Shown here piece after piece: positions 26,599 through 34,572 of a DNA stretch of 50,228 nt. The DNA is from Hydrogenophaga sp. (GTDB lineage Bacteria > Pseudomonadota > Gammaproteobacteria > Burkholderiales > Burkholderiaceae_C): positions 1 through 50,228 of the forward strand of contig NZ_JAUSOO010000164.1 in assembly GCF_030656115.1 (NCBI RefSeq), read 5' to 3'. Position 1 is the first letter of the stretch, and each line of letters begins with the position of its first letter. Made by a program: the position numbers and the translations under genes. The notes under the pieces are model-generated. The model made no database searches. It had not been told where the DNA came from and saw only the letters and a program-made list of their open reading frames with translations.

Positions 26599-27747
26599 TC
26601 AGAGGGCGCGCGCAATCACTTCTTTCATGATCTCGCTGGTGCCGCCGTAGATGCGCTGGATGCGCGCGTCGGTGTACATGCGGGCCACCAGGTATTCGTT
26701 CATGTAGCCGTAGCCGCCGAACAGCTGCACGCAGGCGTCCACCACCCGGCCCTGCGCTTCCGAGCCCCAGAGCTTGGCCATGGAGGCGGTGGCGGTGTCG
26801 AGCCGGCCGGCCACCAGGTCCTCCACGCAGCGGTCGATGAAGGCGCGGCCCACCGTGATCTCGGTGGCGATTTCGGCCAACTTGAAGCGGGTGTTCTGGA
26901 AGTCGGCAATCGGCTGACCAAAGGCCTTGCGCTCGCGCACGTAGTCCAGCGTGGCCTGGTAGGCGCCTTCCATGGCGGCGAGCGCGGTCACGCCGATGAT
27001 CAGGCGCTCGTAGGGCAGGTCGGCCATGAGCTGAAAGAAGCCCTGCCCTTCGCGCCCGCCCAGCAACTGCTCGGGGCCCACGGCCACGCCGTCAAAAAAC
27101 AGCTCGGAGGTGTCCTGCGCCTTCAGGCCCATCTTGTCGAGCACGCGGCCCACGTGGTAGCCGGGGCAATCGGCGGTGTCCACGATGAAGATGGAGAGGC
27201 CACGCGCGCCTTGGGTCGGGTCGGTCTTGGCCACCACCAGCACCAGGCCCGCCAGAAAACCGTTGGAAATGAAGGTCTTGGAGCCGTGGATGACGTAGCC
27301 CGCGCCCGAACGCTCGGCGCGGGTGCGGATGCCCTGCAGGTCGGAGCCGGTGCCGGGCTCGGTCATGGCGATTGCGCCCACGCATTCGCCGCTGGCCAGG
27401 CGCGGCAGGTAGCGCTGGCGCTGCGCGTCGGTGCCGTGGTTGAGCAGGTAGTGCGCCACGATGGTGTGCACCGACGCATTCAGGCCGGTGAGGCTGCGCC
27501 GCGCCATTTCTTCGTAGAACACCGCCTCGTGGCGGAAGTCGCCACCGGCGCCGCCCCATGGTTCGGGGATGTCGGTGCACAGCAAACCGGTCTGGCCCGC
27601 CTGGCGCCACAGGTCGTGGCCCACATGGCCGCGGTGGCGCGCGGCCTCGTCGCCGGGCAACATGTGTTCTTCGATGAAACGCACCACGGTGTCGCGGTAC
27701 TGGTCCAGGTCGGGATCGCTCCAGGAGCGGCGAAATGTCAGGGCCAT
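26599..27747 (-). CDS. Acyl-CoA dehydrogenase, long-chain (LCAD)-like
   Basis: A 382-residue flavoprotein that forms the first double bond in beta-oxidation. AIAMTEPGTGSDLQGIRT and ISNGFLAGLVLVVAKTD bind FAD and substrate. The terminal motif is IYGGTSEIMKE, with glycine where medium-chain enzymes carry the catalytic glutamate. Instead Glu247 in LPYERLI is placed as in mammalian LCAD and isovaleryl-CoA dehydrogenase. RKAFGQPIADFQNTRFKLAE and QLFGGYGYMNEY agree. LCAD-type enzymes accept branched chains, which fits the racemase encoded just upstream. Confidence 0.88.
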   Translation of the reverse strand: MALTFRRSWSDPDLDQYRDTVVRFIEEHMLPGDEAARHRGHVGHDLWRQAGQTGLLCTDIPEPWGGAGGDFRHEAVFYEEMARRSLTGLNASVHTIVAHYLLNHGTDAQRQRYLPRLASGECVGAIAMTEPGTGSDLQGIRTRAERSGAGYVIHGSKTFISNGFLAGLVLVVAKTDPTQGARGLSIFIVDTADCPGYHVGRVLDKMGLKAQDTSELFFDGVAVGPEQLLGGREGQGFFQLMADLPYERLIIGVTALAAMEGAYQATLDYVRERKAFGQPIADFQNTRFKLAEIATEITVGRAFIDRCVEDLVAGRLDTATASMAKLWGSEAQGRVVDACVQLFGGYGYMNEYLVARMYTDARIQRIYGGTSEIMKEVIARAL

Positions 27748-27780
27748 GGGGCTTCTCTGTGTGAAAGGGTGGGGGAAAGC

Positions 27781-28884
27781 TCAGGCCGTGGCGGCCTTCG
27801 ACGCGGCTGGGGCCCAGCGCGCCAGCACCTCGTCGGCGGTGGCGGTGGTGCTGCGAATGGGCGCCGCTGCGGGTGTGCGTGCAAAACGCGGCGCGGGCGC
27901 GGGCTGCACCACGCCGTCGAGCGTGCAAAACGTCTGGCGCGCCTGGTTGTGCGCGTGCCCGGGGGCTTCGTCCCAGTCGAGCACCGGGGCAAAGCAGGCG
28001 TCGCTGCCTTCCAGCAGCGCGCACCACGCATCGCGCGTGCGGGTGCGGAACACCTCGGCCAGTCGCAGCTTGAGCAGCGGCCAGGCGGCGCGGTCCCGTT
28101 GGGCATTGAAGGCCGGGTCGTCGGCAATGCCGCAGCGCTCGCGCAGCAGCGCGTAGAACTGGGGTTCGATCGCGCCCACGGCCACAAAGCGGCCGTCGGC
28201 GCAGGCGTAGGTGTCGTAGAAAAACGCGCCACCGTCGAGCAGGTTCTCGCCGCGCTGGTTGCTCCACTGCCCGGCGGCCTTCATGCCGTACATCATGGCC
28301 GACATGAGCGCGGCACCGTCGGTCATGGCGGCGTCCACCACCTGGCCACGGCCGGAGCGCCCCGCCTCGAACAAGGCGCTGAGCACACCCACCGCCAGCA
28401 GCATGGCGCCACCGCCGAAGTCGCCCACGTAGTTCAGCGGCGGCACGGGTGCCGCACCCGAGCGCCCGATGGCGTGCAGCGCGCCGCTGATGGCGATGTA
28501 GTTGATGTCGTGACCCGCCGCGTGCGACAGCGGCCCGTGCTGGCCCCAGCCGGTCATGCGGCCATAAATGAGCTTGGGCTGGCGCGCCAGGCACACATCG
28601 GGCCCCAGGCCCAGGCGCTCCATGACGCCCGGCCGGTAACCCTCGATCAGGGCGTCGGCGTGCGCCACCAGGTCCAGCACCTGCTGCACCGAAACCGGGT
28701 CGCGCAGGTCGAGCGGCAGCACGGTGCGGCTGCGCGCGAGCACATCGTGCGGGTCGGGGACCGCCCCCGGACGCGCCACCCGAACCACCTCGGCGCCGAG
28801 ATCGGCCAGCACCATGGCACAAAACGGACCGGGTCCGATACCGGCCATTTCAACAACGCGCAATCCCTTCAACGGCCCCGACAT
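27781..28884 (-). CDS. Alpha-methylacyl-CoA racemase (CaiB/BaiF family)
   Basis: A 367-residue class III CoA-transferase-fold protein. The segment YGRMTGWGQHGPLSHAAGHD followed by NYIAISGALHAIGR is very close to alpha-methylacyl-CoA racemase (AMACR/MCR). His125 and Asp155 (NYVGDFGGGAM) match the catalytic pair of the mycobacterial enzyme. The enzyme interconverts (2R)- and (2S)-methylacyl-CoA, which is needed because the dehydrogenases act on the S form. The start has AAGGAG upstream. It opens the operon racemase / dehydrogenase / crotonase / SDR, and the shared dyad lies 71 bp before its start. Branched fatty acids, isoprenoids or sterol side chains are the likely substrates. Confidence 0.88.
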   Translation of the reverse strand: MSGPLKGLRVVEMAGIGPGPFCAMVLADLGAEVVRVARPGAVPDPHDVLARSRTVLPLDLRDPVSVQQVLDLVAHADALIEGYRPGVMERLGLGPDVCLARQPKLIYGRMTGWGQHGPLSHAAGHDINYIAISGALHAIGRSGAAPVPPLNYVGDFGGGAMLLAVGVLSALFEAGRSGRGQVVDAAMTDGAALMSAMMYGMKAAGQWSNQRGENLLDGGAFFYDTYACADGRFVAVGAIEPQFYALLRERCGIADDPAFNAQRDRAAWPLLKLRLAEVFRTRTRDAWCALLEGSDACFAPVLDWDEAPGHAHNQARQTFCTLDGVVQPAPAPRFARTPAAAPIRSTTATADEVLARWAPAASKAATA

Positions 28885-28927
28885 GGTGTGCTCCTTGCGG
28901 TGCACACATCGGTGCACGATGGCATCG

Positions 28928-28933
28928 ATGGTG
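28928..28933 (-). promoter_or_regulatory. Candidate -10 of the racemase operon
   Basis: CACCAT on the minus strand, 22 bases from the dyad like TAGACT and TACACT at the other two promoters; a weak match by itself. The predicted leader is about 37 bases. Confidence 0.3.
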
Positions 28934-28955
28934 CGCAGGGTGGCACGGCTTGGCA

Positions 28956-28971
28956 TCGTCGAAACGGACGA
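28956..28971 (-). promoter_or_regulatory. Shared dyad, copy 3 (before racemase operon)
   Basis: TCGTC-GAAACG-GACGA with perfect 5-bp arms; on the minus strand TTCGTCCGTTTCGACGATGC. Its near edge is 71 bp before the racemase ATG, matching the other copies in position and in the conserved TTC centre and ATGC flank. Confidence 0.6.
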
Positions 28972-28995
28972 ACTTCGGGCCCAGGTATGTTTTGC

Positions 28996-29032
28996 CCAGC
29001 AAAAAGCCCCGCAATGCGGGGCTTTTTGCTGG
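28996..29032 (-). terminator. Strong intrinsic terminator after serS
   Basis: A perfect 17-bp stem, CCAGCAAAAAGCCCCGC and its complement, with a 3-base loop (AAT), 28 bp beyond the serS stop codon. The A/T part of the stem supplies a TTTTT run in both directions, so it may also stop transcription from the other strand. Confidence 0.9.
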
Positions 29033-29060
29033 GGTGCGTGGCCGGTACAGGCCAGGCGGA

Positions 29061-30383
29061 TCAGGCGGCCGGTGTCAGGCGCTCCAGCCCGCCCATGTAG
29101 GGCCGCAGCGCTTCGGGCACGGTGATGCTGCCGTCGGCGTTCTGGTGGTTTTCCAGCACCGCCACGAGGGCGCGGCCCACCGCCAGGCCCGAGCCGTTGA
29201 GGGTGTGCACCAGCTCGTTTTTGCCCTGGGCGTTTTTGAAGCGGGCCTGCAGGCGGCGGGCCTGAAAGGCTTCGCAGTTGGACACCGAGCTGATCTCGCG
29301 GTAGGTGCCCTGGGCGGGCACCCAGACTTCCAGGTCGTAGGTTTTGCTGGCGCCAAAACCCATGTCGCCGGTGCACAGGCTCATCACCCGGTAGGGCAGG
29401 CCGAGTTTTTGCAGCACCGCTTCGGCGTGGCCGGTCATGGCTTCCAGCGCTTCGTAACTGGTGTCCGGGTGCACGATCTGCACCATTTCCACCTTGTCGA
29501 ACTGGTGCTGGCGGATCATGCCGCGCGTGTCGCGCCCCGCGCTGCCGGCTTCGGAGCGGAAGCACGGGGTGTGCGCGGTCATCTGGATGGGCAGGTCGGC
29601 CTCGGCCAGCACCGTGTCGCGCACCACGTTGGTCAGGGTGACTTCGGACGTGGGAATCAAATACAGCGCCTGGGTGTCGGGCACGGCTTCGCCGTCTTGC
29701 CCGCCTTTTTTGACGGCGAACAGGTCGGCCTCAAATTTGGGCAGTTGCCCGGTGCCGCGCAGGGTGTCGGCGTTGACGATGTAGGGCGTGTAGCACTCGG
29801 TGTAGCCGTGCTCCTGGGTTTGCACGTCCAGCATGAACTGGGCCAGCGCACGGTGCAGGCGGGCAATGGGGCCGCGCATGAAGGTGAAACGCGAACCGGC
29901 CAGTTTGGCGCCGGTGTCGAAGTCCAGGCCCAATGTTTCACCCAAGTCCACATGGTCGCGCACCGGAAAGTCAAAGGCGCGCGGGCTGCCCCAGCGGCGC
30001 ACTTCCACGTTGCCCTCTTCGCCCGCGCCCACGGGCACGCTTTCGTGCGGCAGGTTGGGCACGGCCAGCAACAGGCTTTGCAACTCGGCTTGCAGCACGT
30101 CCAAGCGCGCAGCCGACGTTTCCAGCTCGGTTTTGATCTCGCCCACCTGGGCCATCACCGCGTCGGCCTCGGCGTGTTGGCCCTTGCCTTTGAACATGCC
30201 GATCTGCTTGGACAGGCTGTTGCGCTGGCTTTGCAGCGCTTCGGTGCGGGTCTGCAGCGTTTTGCGCTCGGCCTCCAGCGCGCGAAAGGCGGTCACATCC
30301 AGAAAGGCCTGGGGTTGTTTGCGGGTCTCAAGCCGGGCAATCACGGCGTCGAGGTCTTTTCTGAGTTGAACGATGTCTAGCAT
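29061..30383 (-). CDS. serS: Seryl-tRNA synthetase
   Basis: A 440-residue class II synthetase that charges tRNA-Ser. The N-terminal coiled-coil arm (MLDIVQLRKDLDAVIARLE to about residue 110) binds the tRNA long variable arm. The catalytic domain carries motif 2 (PCFRSEAGSAGRDTRGMIRQHQFDKVEM, split here as PCFRSEAGSAGRDT and RGMIRQHQFDKVE) and motif 3 (GSGLAVGRALVAVLEN). The ATG gives the standard N-terminus. It ends just before a strong terminator. Confidence 0.97.
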   Translation of the reverse strand: MLDIVQLRKDLDAVIARLETRKQPQAFLDVTAFRALEAERKTLQTRTEALQSQRNSLSKQIGMFKGKGQHAEADAVMAQVGEIKTELETSAARLDVLQAELQSLLLAVPNLPHESVPVGAGEEGNVEVRRWGSPRAFDFPVRDHVDLGETLGLDFDTGAKLAGSRFTFMRGPIARLHRALAQFMLDVQTQEHGYTECYTPYIVNADTLRGTGQLPKFEADLFAVKKGGQDGEAVPDTQALYLIPTSEVTLTNVVRDTVLAEADLPIQMTAHTPCFRSEAGSAGRDTRGMIRQHQFDKVEMVQIVHPDTSYEALEAMTGHAEAVLQKLGLPYRVMSLCTGDMGFGASKTYDLEVWVPAQGTYREISSVSNCEAFQARRLQARFKNAQGKNELVHTLNGSGLAVGRALVAVLENHQNADGSITVPEALRPYMGGLERLTPAA

Positions 30384-30461
30384 GGTGGCATTGTAGTTTT
30401 GGGGGTGGTGCATCCCCGCCTCCACCCCAGGATGCCGCGCAAGCGGCGCGGGGGGAGGCGT

Positions 30462-31463
30462 CTAACGCAGGTGTTCGAGCGCGGCACCCTCTTCGCCGTC
30501 GATCTTGAGGCCCTTGGGCAGCGGGAACTTGACGGTCTCGGTCAGTCCGTCCATGGTGCGCACCGAAATGGCCCCCAGCGCCTTGATGCGGTCGATCACC
30601 TGGCGCACCAGAATTTCAGGGGCCGAGGCGCCGGCGGTCAGGCCGACGCGGGTTTTGCCCTCAAACCATTCGGGGCGCAACTCGTCGGCGCTGTCCACCA
30701 TGTGGCTGGGGGTGCCGAGTTTGATGGCCACTTCGCGCAGGCGGTTGCTGTTGGAGCTGGTGGGGCTGCCGACCACGACGACGATGTCCACCTGCGGGCT
30801 GAGCAGCTTGACGGCGTCTTGCCGGTTTTGTGTGGCGTAGCAAATGTCTTGCTGCTTGGGCTCGCGCACCTGCGGAAAACGCGCTTTCACCGCCGCCAGA
30901 ATCACCGCCGCGTCGTCCACCGACAGCGTGGTCTGCGTGACCACCGCCAGCTTGGCCTCTTGCGCGGGCACCACACGCGCCACATCGGCCGCGTCTTCCA
31001 CCAGGTGGATGCCGCTGTCGAGCTGGCCCATGGTGCCCTCCACCTCGGGGTGGCCCTTGTGGCCGATCATGATGAATTCAAAGCCTTCGCGGTGCAGCTT
31101 GGCCACTTCCACATGCACCTTGGTGACCAGTGGGCAGGTGGCATCGAACACGTGAAACCCGCGCTGCTGCGCTTCTTGCTGCACCGCTTTGCTCACGCCG
31201 TGGGCCGAAAACACCAGGGTGGCACCGGGCGGTACATCCGACAGTTCCTCGATGAAGATGGCACCCTTGGCCTTCAGGTCGTTGACCACGTAGGTGTTGT
31301 GCACGATTTCGTGGCGCACATAAATGGGCCGGCCAAACTTGGCCAGCGCGCGTTCGACGATTTCAATGGCCCGATCGACACCGGCACAAAAACCGCGTGG
31401 CTCGGCCAGCACAATTTCGACGCCCAGGGTTTCGCCCGACACGGCGTTGGGTACATCGCTCAT
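30462..31463 (-). CDS. ispH: 4-hydroxy-3-methylbut-2-enyl diphosphate reductase
   Basis: A 333-residue IspH (LytB), the last enzyme of the non-mevalonate isoprenoid pathway, making IPP and DMAPP. Three cysteines for the iron-sulfur cluster are seen in EPRGFCAGVDRA, FDATCPLVTKVH and QQDICYATQNRQ. VGSPTSSNSNRL and GLTAGASAPE are also diagnostic. The ATG overlaps the FKBP gene's stop by one base (TGATG), so the two are translationally coupled. E. coli has the same fkpB-ispH order. Confidence 0.97.
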   Translation of the reverse strand: MSDVPNAVSGETLGVEIVLAEPRGFCAGVDRAIEIVERALAKFGRPIYVRHEIVHNTYVVNDLKAKGAIFIEELSDVPPGATLVFSAHGVSKAVQQEAQQRGFHVFDATCPLVTKVHVEVAKLHREGFEFIMIGHKGHPEVEGTMGQLDSGIHLVEDAADVARVVPAQEAKLAVVTQTTLSVDDAAVILAAVKARFPQVREPKQQDICYATQNRQDAVKLLSPQVDIVVVVGSPTSSNSNRLREVAIKLGTPSHMVDSADELRPEWFEGKTRVGLTAGASAPEILVRQVIDRIKALGAISVRTMDGLTETVKFPLPKGLKIDGEEGAALEHLR

Positions 31464-31909
31464 CACAGCACCCCGATCAGTTGCACTTCAAACCGCACCG
31501 GCTGGCCGGCCAGCGGGTGGTTGAAGTCGAACAGCACCGCGCCGTCTTCGCGCACCTCCACCACGGAGCCGGCGTAGCTGCCCAGGCCGTCGGGCGTGGG
31601 GAACTGCACCACGTCGCCCGCCACGTACTGTTCGTGCGGGTCGCCCAGTTCGTTGAGCAGCCGGCGTGCCACCCACTGCACCATCTCGGGCTGGCGCTCG
31701 CCAAAGGCTTCGCCGTCCTCAAGCTCAATCTCATGCCGGCTGCCCTCTTCCAGGCCGATCAGGCGCTGCTCGATGGCGGGCGAGAGCTGCCCGGAGCCCA
31801 GGCTGAGCGTGGCGGGCTGGCCATCAAACGTGTCGATGATGACCTGCCCTCCGGGCCCCGACATGCGGTAGTGCAGGGTGAGAAAAGAGCCTTCTTGGAC
31901 GTGGGACAT
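31463..31909 (-). CDS. fkpB: FKBP-type peptidyl-prolyl isomerase (SlpA/FkpB-like)
   Basis: A 148-residue cytoplasmic prolyl isomerase of the SlyD/SlpA type. The FKBP half-domains (LTLHYRMSGPGGQVIIDTF and the C-terminal FDFNHPLAGQPVRFEV) flank an insert-in-flap region (GEAFGERQPEMVQWVARR). It has no signal peptide. It is directly coupled to ispH; the functional reason is unknown, although the pairing is conserved. Confidence 0.9.
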   Translation of the reverse strand: MSHVQEGSFLTLHYRMSGPGGQVIIDTFDGQPATLSLGSGQLSPAIEQRLIGLEEGSRHEIELEDGEAFGERQPEMVQWVARRLLNELGDPHEQYVAGDVVQFPTPDGLGSYAGSVVEVREDGAVLFDFNHPLAGQPVRFEVQLIGVL

Positions 31910-32028
31910 GGGGAACCAATGTGGAGGATTCAGGGCATCGCCGCTCCAGCGCCACCCAGGGCACCGATAAAGCGCGACAGAAATCGGCCCCTATTGTAAA
32001 AAGCAGGCTGATTCAGGGAGAAAAAACG

Positions 32029-32721
32029 ATGAATGGCCTTTCGACGACCGGGCTGAAGAGCCTGCCCAGCGACGCGCGTCCGCGCGAAAAACTGCTGATT
32101 CGAGGCCCCGGCGCGCTCAGCGACGCCGAATTGCTGGCGCTGCTGCTGCGCACCGGCATACCGGGCAAACACGTGGTGCAACTGGCGCAGGAACTGCTGG
32201 ACCGCTTTGGTGGCGTGGGCGGCCTGCTGCACACCGGGGCTGAAGCCCTGAAGATCATCAAAGGCCTGGGGCCGGCCAAACGCGCCGAGGTGGTGGCGGT
32301 GCTGGAACTGGCGCGGCGTGCGCTGGCGCAAGAACTGAAACTCAAACCGCTGTTTGACAGCCCCAAGGCGGTGCGCGAGTACCTGCAACTGCAGCTGGGG
32401 GCCCGGGCGCACGAGGTGTTTGCGGTGATGTTTCTGGACAGCCAGAACCGGCTGATTGAGCTGGAAGAGCTGTTTCGCGGCACGCTGACGCAGACCAGCG
32501 TGTACCCGCGCGAGGTGGTGTTGCGCGCCCTGCACCACCACGCCGCGGCCGTGGTGCTGGCGCACAACCACCCCAGCGGCACGGCCCAGCCGTCGCGCGC
32601 CGATGAGGCCCTGACCCAGACCCTGAAGGCGGCGCTGTCGCTGGTGGACGTGCGGGTGCTGGACCACTTCATCGTGACCCGGGAGCAGGCCGCGTCGATG
32701 GCCGAAATGGGCCTGATCTGA
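32029..32721 (+). CDS. radC: RadC-family JAMM-domain protein
   Basis: A 230-residue RadC protein. The N-terminal UPF0758/helix-hairpin-helix part (DARPREKLLIRGPGALSDAE, IKGLGPAKRAEV) is followed by the JAB/MPN domain with the metal motif AHNHPSGTAQPSRAD. The ATG with GGGAG eight bases upstream was selected; the frame extends further upstream without a good start. Despite its name the DNA-repair role is unproven in the family. It is divergent from fkpB-ispH. Confidence 0.93.
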   Translation: MNGLSTTGLKSLPSDARPREKLLIRGPGALSDAELLALLLRTGIPGKHVVQLAQELLDRFGGVGGLLHTGAEALKIIKGLGPAKRAEVVAVLELARRALAQELKLKPLFDSPKAVREYLQLQLGARAHEVFAVMFLDSQNRLIELEELFRGTLTQTSVYPREVVLRALHHHAAAVVLAHNHPSGTAQPSRADEALTQTLKAALSLVDVRVLDHFIVTREQAASMAEMGLI

Positions 32722-32755
32722 GCTTGGAACGCTGGGCTGCGCGACAATGCCGCGC

Positions 32756-33508
32756 ATGAAAGTGCATGCCTTGGCCGACCTCAAAACGCTGCAGCGTGCG
32801 ATGGCTGCGCGCGCCGCCCAGGAAGCGGCCGAGCGCGAGGCAGCGCGTGCGGCCCAGTTGCAGCGGGAGCGCGAACACCGCTTGTTTGAACTGGCGGTGG
32901 GGCCGGTGCAACCCCTTGCCTGCAGCGGGCGCATTGCGCCACGCCCCGTGCCGGTGGCGCCGCTGCCGGTGCAGCGTCTGCGCGACGAGGCGTCGGTGAT
33001 GCGCGAAGCGCTGTCCGACGACTTTGACGTGGAAACCCTGCTGCACACCGACGACCTGCTGAGCTACCGCCGGCCCGGTCTGGGCGCGGACGTGGTGCGC
33101 AAGCTGCGCGAAGGCCGCTGGAGCATTCAGCGCCAGATCGACCTGCACGGCCTGCGCATCGACGAAGCACGCGAGGCGCTGGGCGGCTTTGTGCGCGAGT
33201 CGCACCAGTTGGGTGTGCGCTGCGTGCGCGTGGTACACGGCAAGGGGCTGGGTTCGCCGGGACGCGCGCCGGTGCTCAAGGGCCGCGTGCTGCGCTGGCT
33301 GGTGCAAAAGTCGGAGGTGATGGCGTTTGTGCAAGCCCGCCCGGCCGAGGGCGGCGCCGGGGCGCTGGTGGTGTTGCTGCAGCCGGTGCGCCAAGCACAC
33401 CTGCCACCGCGTGTGGCCGGAGCGGCGGCTGTCAACCCACTTGAACGCGCAGGCGCTGCGCCAGCAGACGAAACGGCACCAGCGCCAGCAGCGCCAGCGA
33501 GAGCTTGA
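32756..33508 (+). CDS. Smr-domain DNA endonuclease-like protein
   Basis: A 250-residue protein of the SmrA/SmrB group. The N-terminal third is a charged helical region rich in Ala, Arg and Glu. The Smr domain (about residues 125-200) contains the IDLHGLRIDEAREAL motif and VRVVHGKGLGSPGRAPVLK, which carry the DLHG and HGKG signatures of nicking/RNA-cleaving Smr proteins. The C-terminal tail is Ala/Pro-rich and low complexity, and its last 77 bp overlap the convergent yhhQ gene. Two ATGs nine bases apart are possible starts; the second gives the usual MKVHALADL beginning. Confidence 0.85.
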   Translation: MKVHALADLKTLQRAMAARAAQEAAEREAARAAQLQREREHRLFELAVGPVQPLACSGRIAPRPVPVAPLPVQRLRDEASVMREALSDDFDVETLLHTDDLLSYRRPGLGADVVRKLREGRWSIQRQIDLHGLRIDEAREALGGFVRESHQLGVRCVRVVHGKGLGSPGRAPVLKGRVLRWLVQKSEVMAFVQARPAEGGAGALVVLLQPVRQAHLPPRVAGAAAVNPLERAGAAPADETAPAPAAPARA

Positions 33509-34052
33509 CCATCCAGTCGGCAGCGGCCAGCGACACCCACAGCGGTGCCAACGGCCCCAGGCCCAACATGGGCAAGACTTCGTTGGCCCAGGCCACGTCG
33601 TTGCTGGGCTCCAGCCACAGCCAGGCAGACGAAAACGCCAGCGAGAAGAACAGCGCCGTGTCCACCGAAGCGCCCACCAGCGTGGACACCAGTGGCGCAC
33701 GCCACCAACTGCCTGCGCGCAGGCGGTGAAAAATCGACACATCGAGCAACTGCGCCACCAGGAACGCCACGCCCGAGGCCAGCGCAATGCGCAGCGTGAC
33801 CAGCGGACCGGCCTCGCCCACGATTTGGCTGCCCACCAAGGAGCACAGCAGGCCCACGACAAAACCGATCAGCACCACGGTGCGCGCCGCCTTGGGGCCG
33901 TGGGCGTGGTTGACCAAGTCGGTCACCAAAAAAGCCAGCGGGTAGGTGAAGGCGCCCCAGGTCAGCCAGGAGCCGAACAGGAACTGCACCAAGATGTTGG
34001 AGGCCAGCACGATGGCGGCCATGGCCAGAATGCCAGGGAGCAGGATGATCAT
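33432..34052 (-). CDS. yhhQ: Queuosine precursor transporter (YhhQ family)
   Basis: A 206-residue integral membrane protein of the VUT/YhhQ family, which takes up the queuosine precursors preQ0/preQ1 for tRNA modification. About six hydrophobic helices are visible; TYPLAFLVTDLVNHAHGPKA with its conserved Asp and SGVAFLVAQLLDVSIFHRLR are family hallmarks. The start MIILLPGILAMAA was chosen since it opens the first membrane helix; the upstream extension is not conserved-looking. It overlaps the convergent Smr gene by 77 bp at the 3' end. Confidence 0.88.
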   Translation of the reverse strand: MIILLPGILAMAAIVLASNILVQFLFGSWLTWGAFTYPLAFLVTDLVNHAHGPKAARTVVLIGFVVGLLCSLVGSQIVGEAGPLVTLRIALASGVAFLVAQLLDVSIFHRLRAGSWWRAPLVSTLVGASVDTALFFSLAFSSAWLWLEPSNDVAWANEVLPMLGLGPLAPLWVSLAAADWMVKLSLALLALVPFRLLAQRLRVQVG

Positions 34053-34123
34053 AAAAAGCGGTGTGACAGTGGGTGCAAGACCCAAGGCTAAAAAAGGCCC
34101 ATCAGCGGCCAGACGGAGCCCCC

Positions 34124-34543
34124 TCAAGGCGTGTTGCGCATCCAGTCAGCGGTCTGGAAAAAGCTGGTGTTCAGGCGCTCGCGCAGCACCGGGTCCACCC
34201 CGGTTTCAGCCATGGCCTGGTGCATGCAGGCCAGCCACTGGTCGCGCTCCAGAATGCCGATGGAAAACGGCATGTGGCGCATGCGCAAGCGCGGGTGGCC
34301 AAAACGCTCGGTGTAGTGCTGGGGGCCGCCCAGCCAGCCGCACAAAAACCAGAACAGTTTTTGCCGCGCATCGTCCAGCGTGTTGCCGTGGGCCACACGC
34401 AGCTCGCGGTAACCGGTTTCGATGTCCATCAGGTCGTAAAAGCGGTCCACCAGCGCGCGAACGCGCGCTTCGCCGCCGATCCATTCAAACGGGGTGGCTG
34501 GCGCGGCGGGTGCGGGGGTTGATTCGGTGGGGGGCGTGGGCAT
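34124..34543 (-). CDS. Group II truncated hemoglobin
   Basis: A 139-residue truncated globin (trHbO-like, YjbI family). After a short Pro/Ala/Thr-rich leader come FEWIGGEARVRALVDRFYD, the KLFWFLCGWLGGPQHY helix and FGHPRLRMRHMPFSIG with the proximal histidine, followed by the conserved tryptophan in RDQWLACMHQAM. Such globins bind O2, NO or peroxide. It lies 29 bp downstream of the permease gene, so the two may be cotranscribed. The ATG leading MPTPPTES was chosen; upstream codons overlap the permease region. Confidence 0.9.
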   Translation of the reverse strand: MPTPPTESTPAPAAPATPFEWIGGEARVRALVDRFYDLMDIETGYRELRVAHGNTLDDARQKLFWFLCGWLGGPQHYTERFGHPRLRMRHMPFSIGILERDQWLACMHQAMAETGVDPVLRERLNTSFFQTADWMRNTP

Positions 34544-34572
34544 GGCGGTATTGTCGCGCGGTGCGGTTGGCT

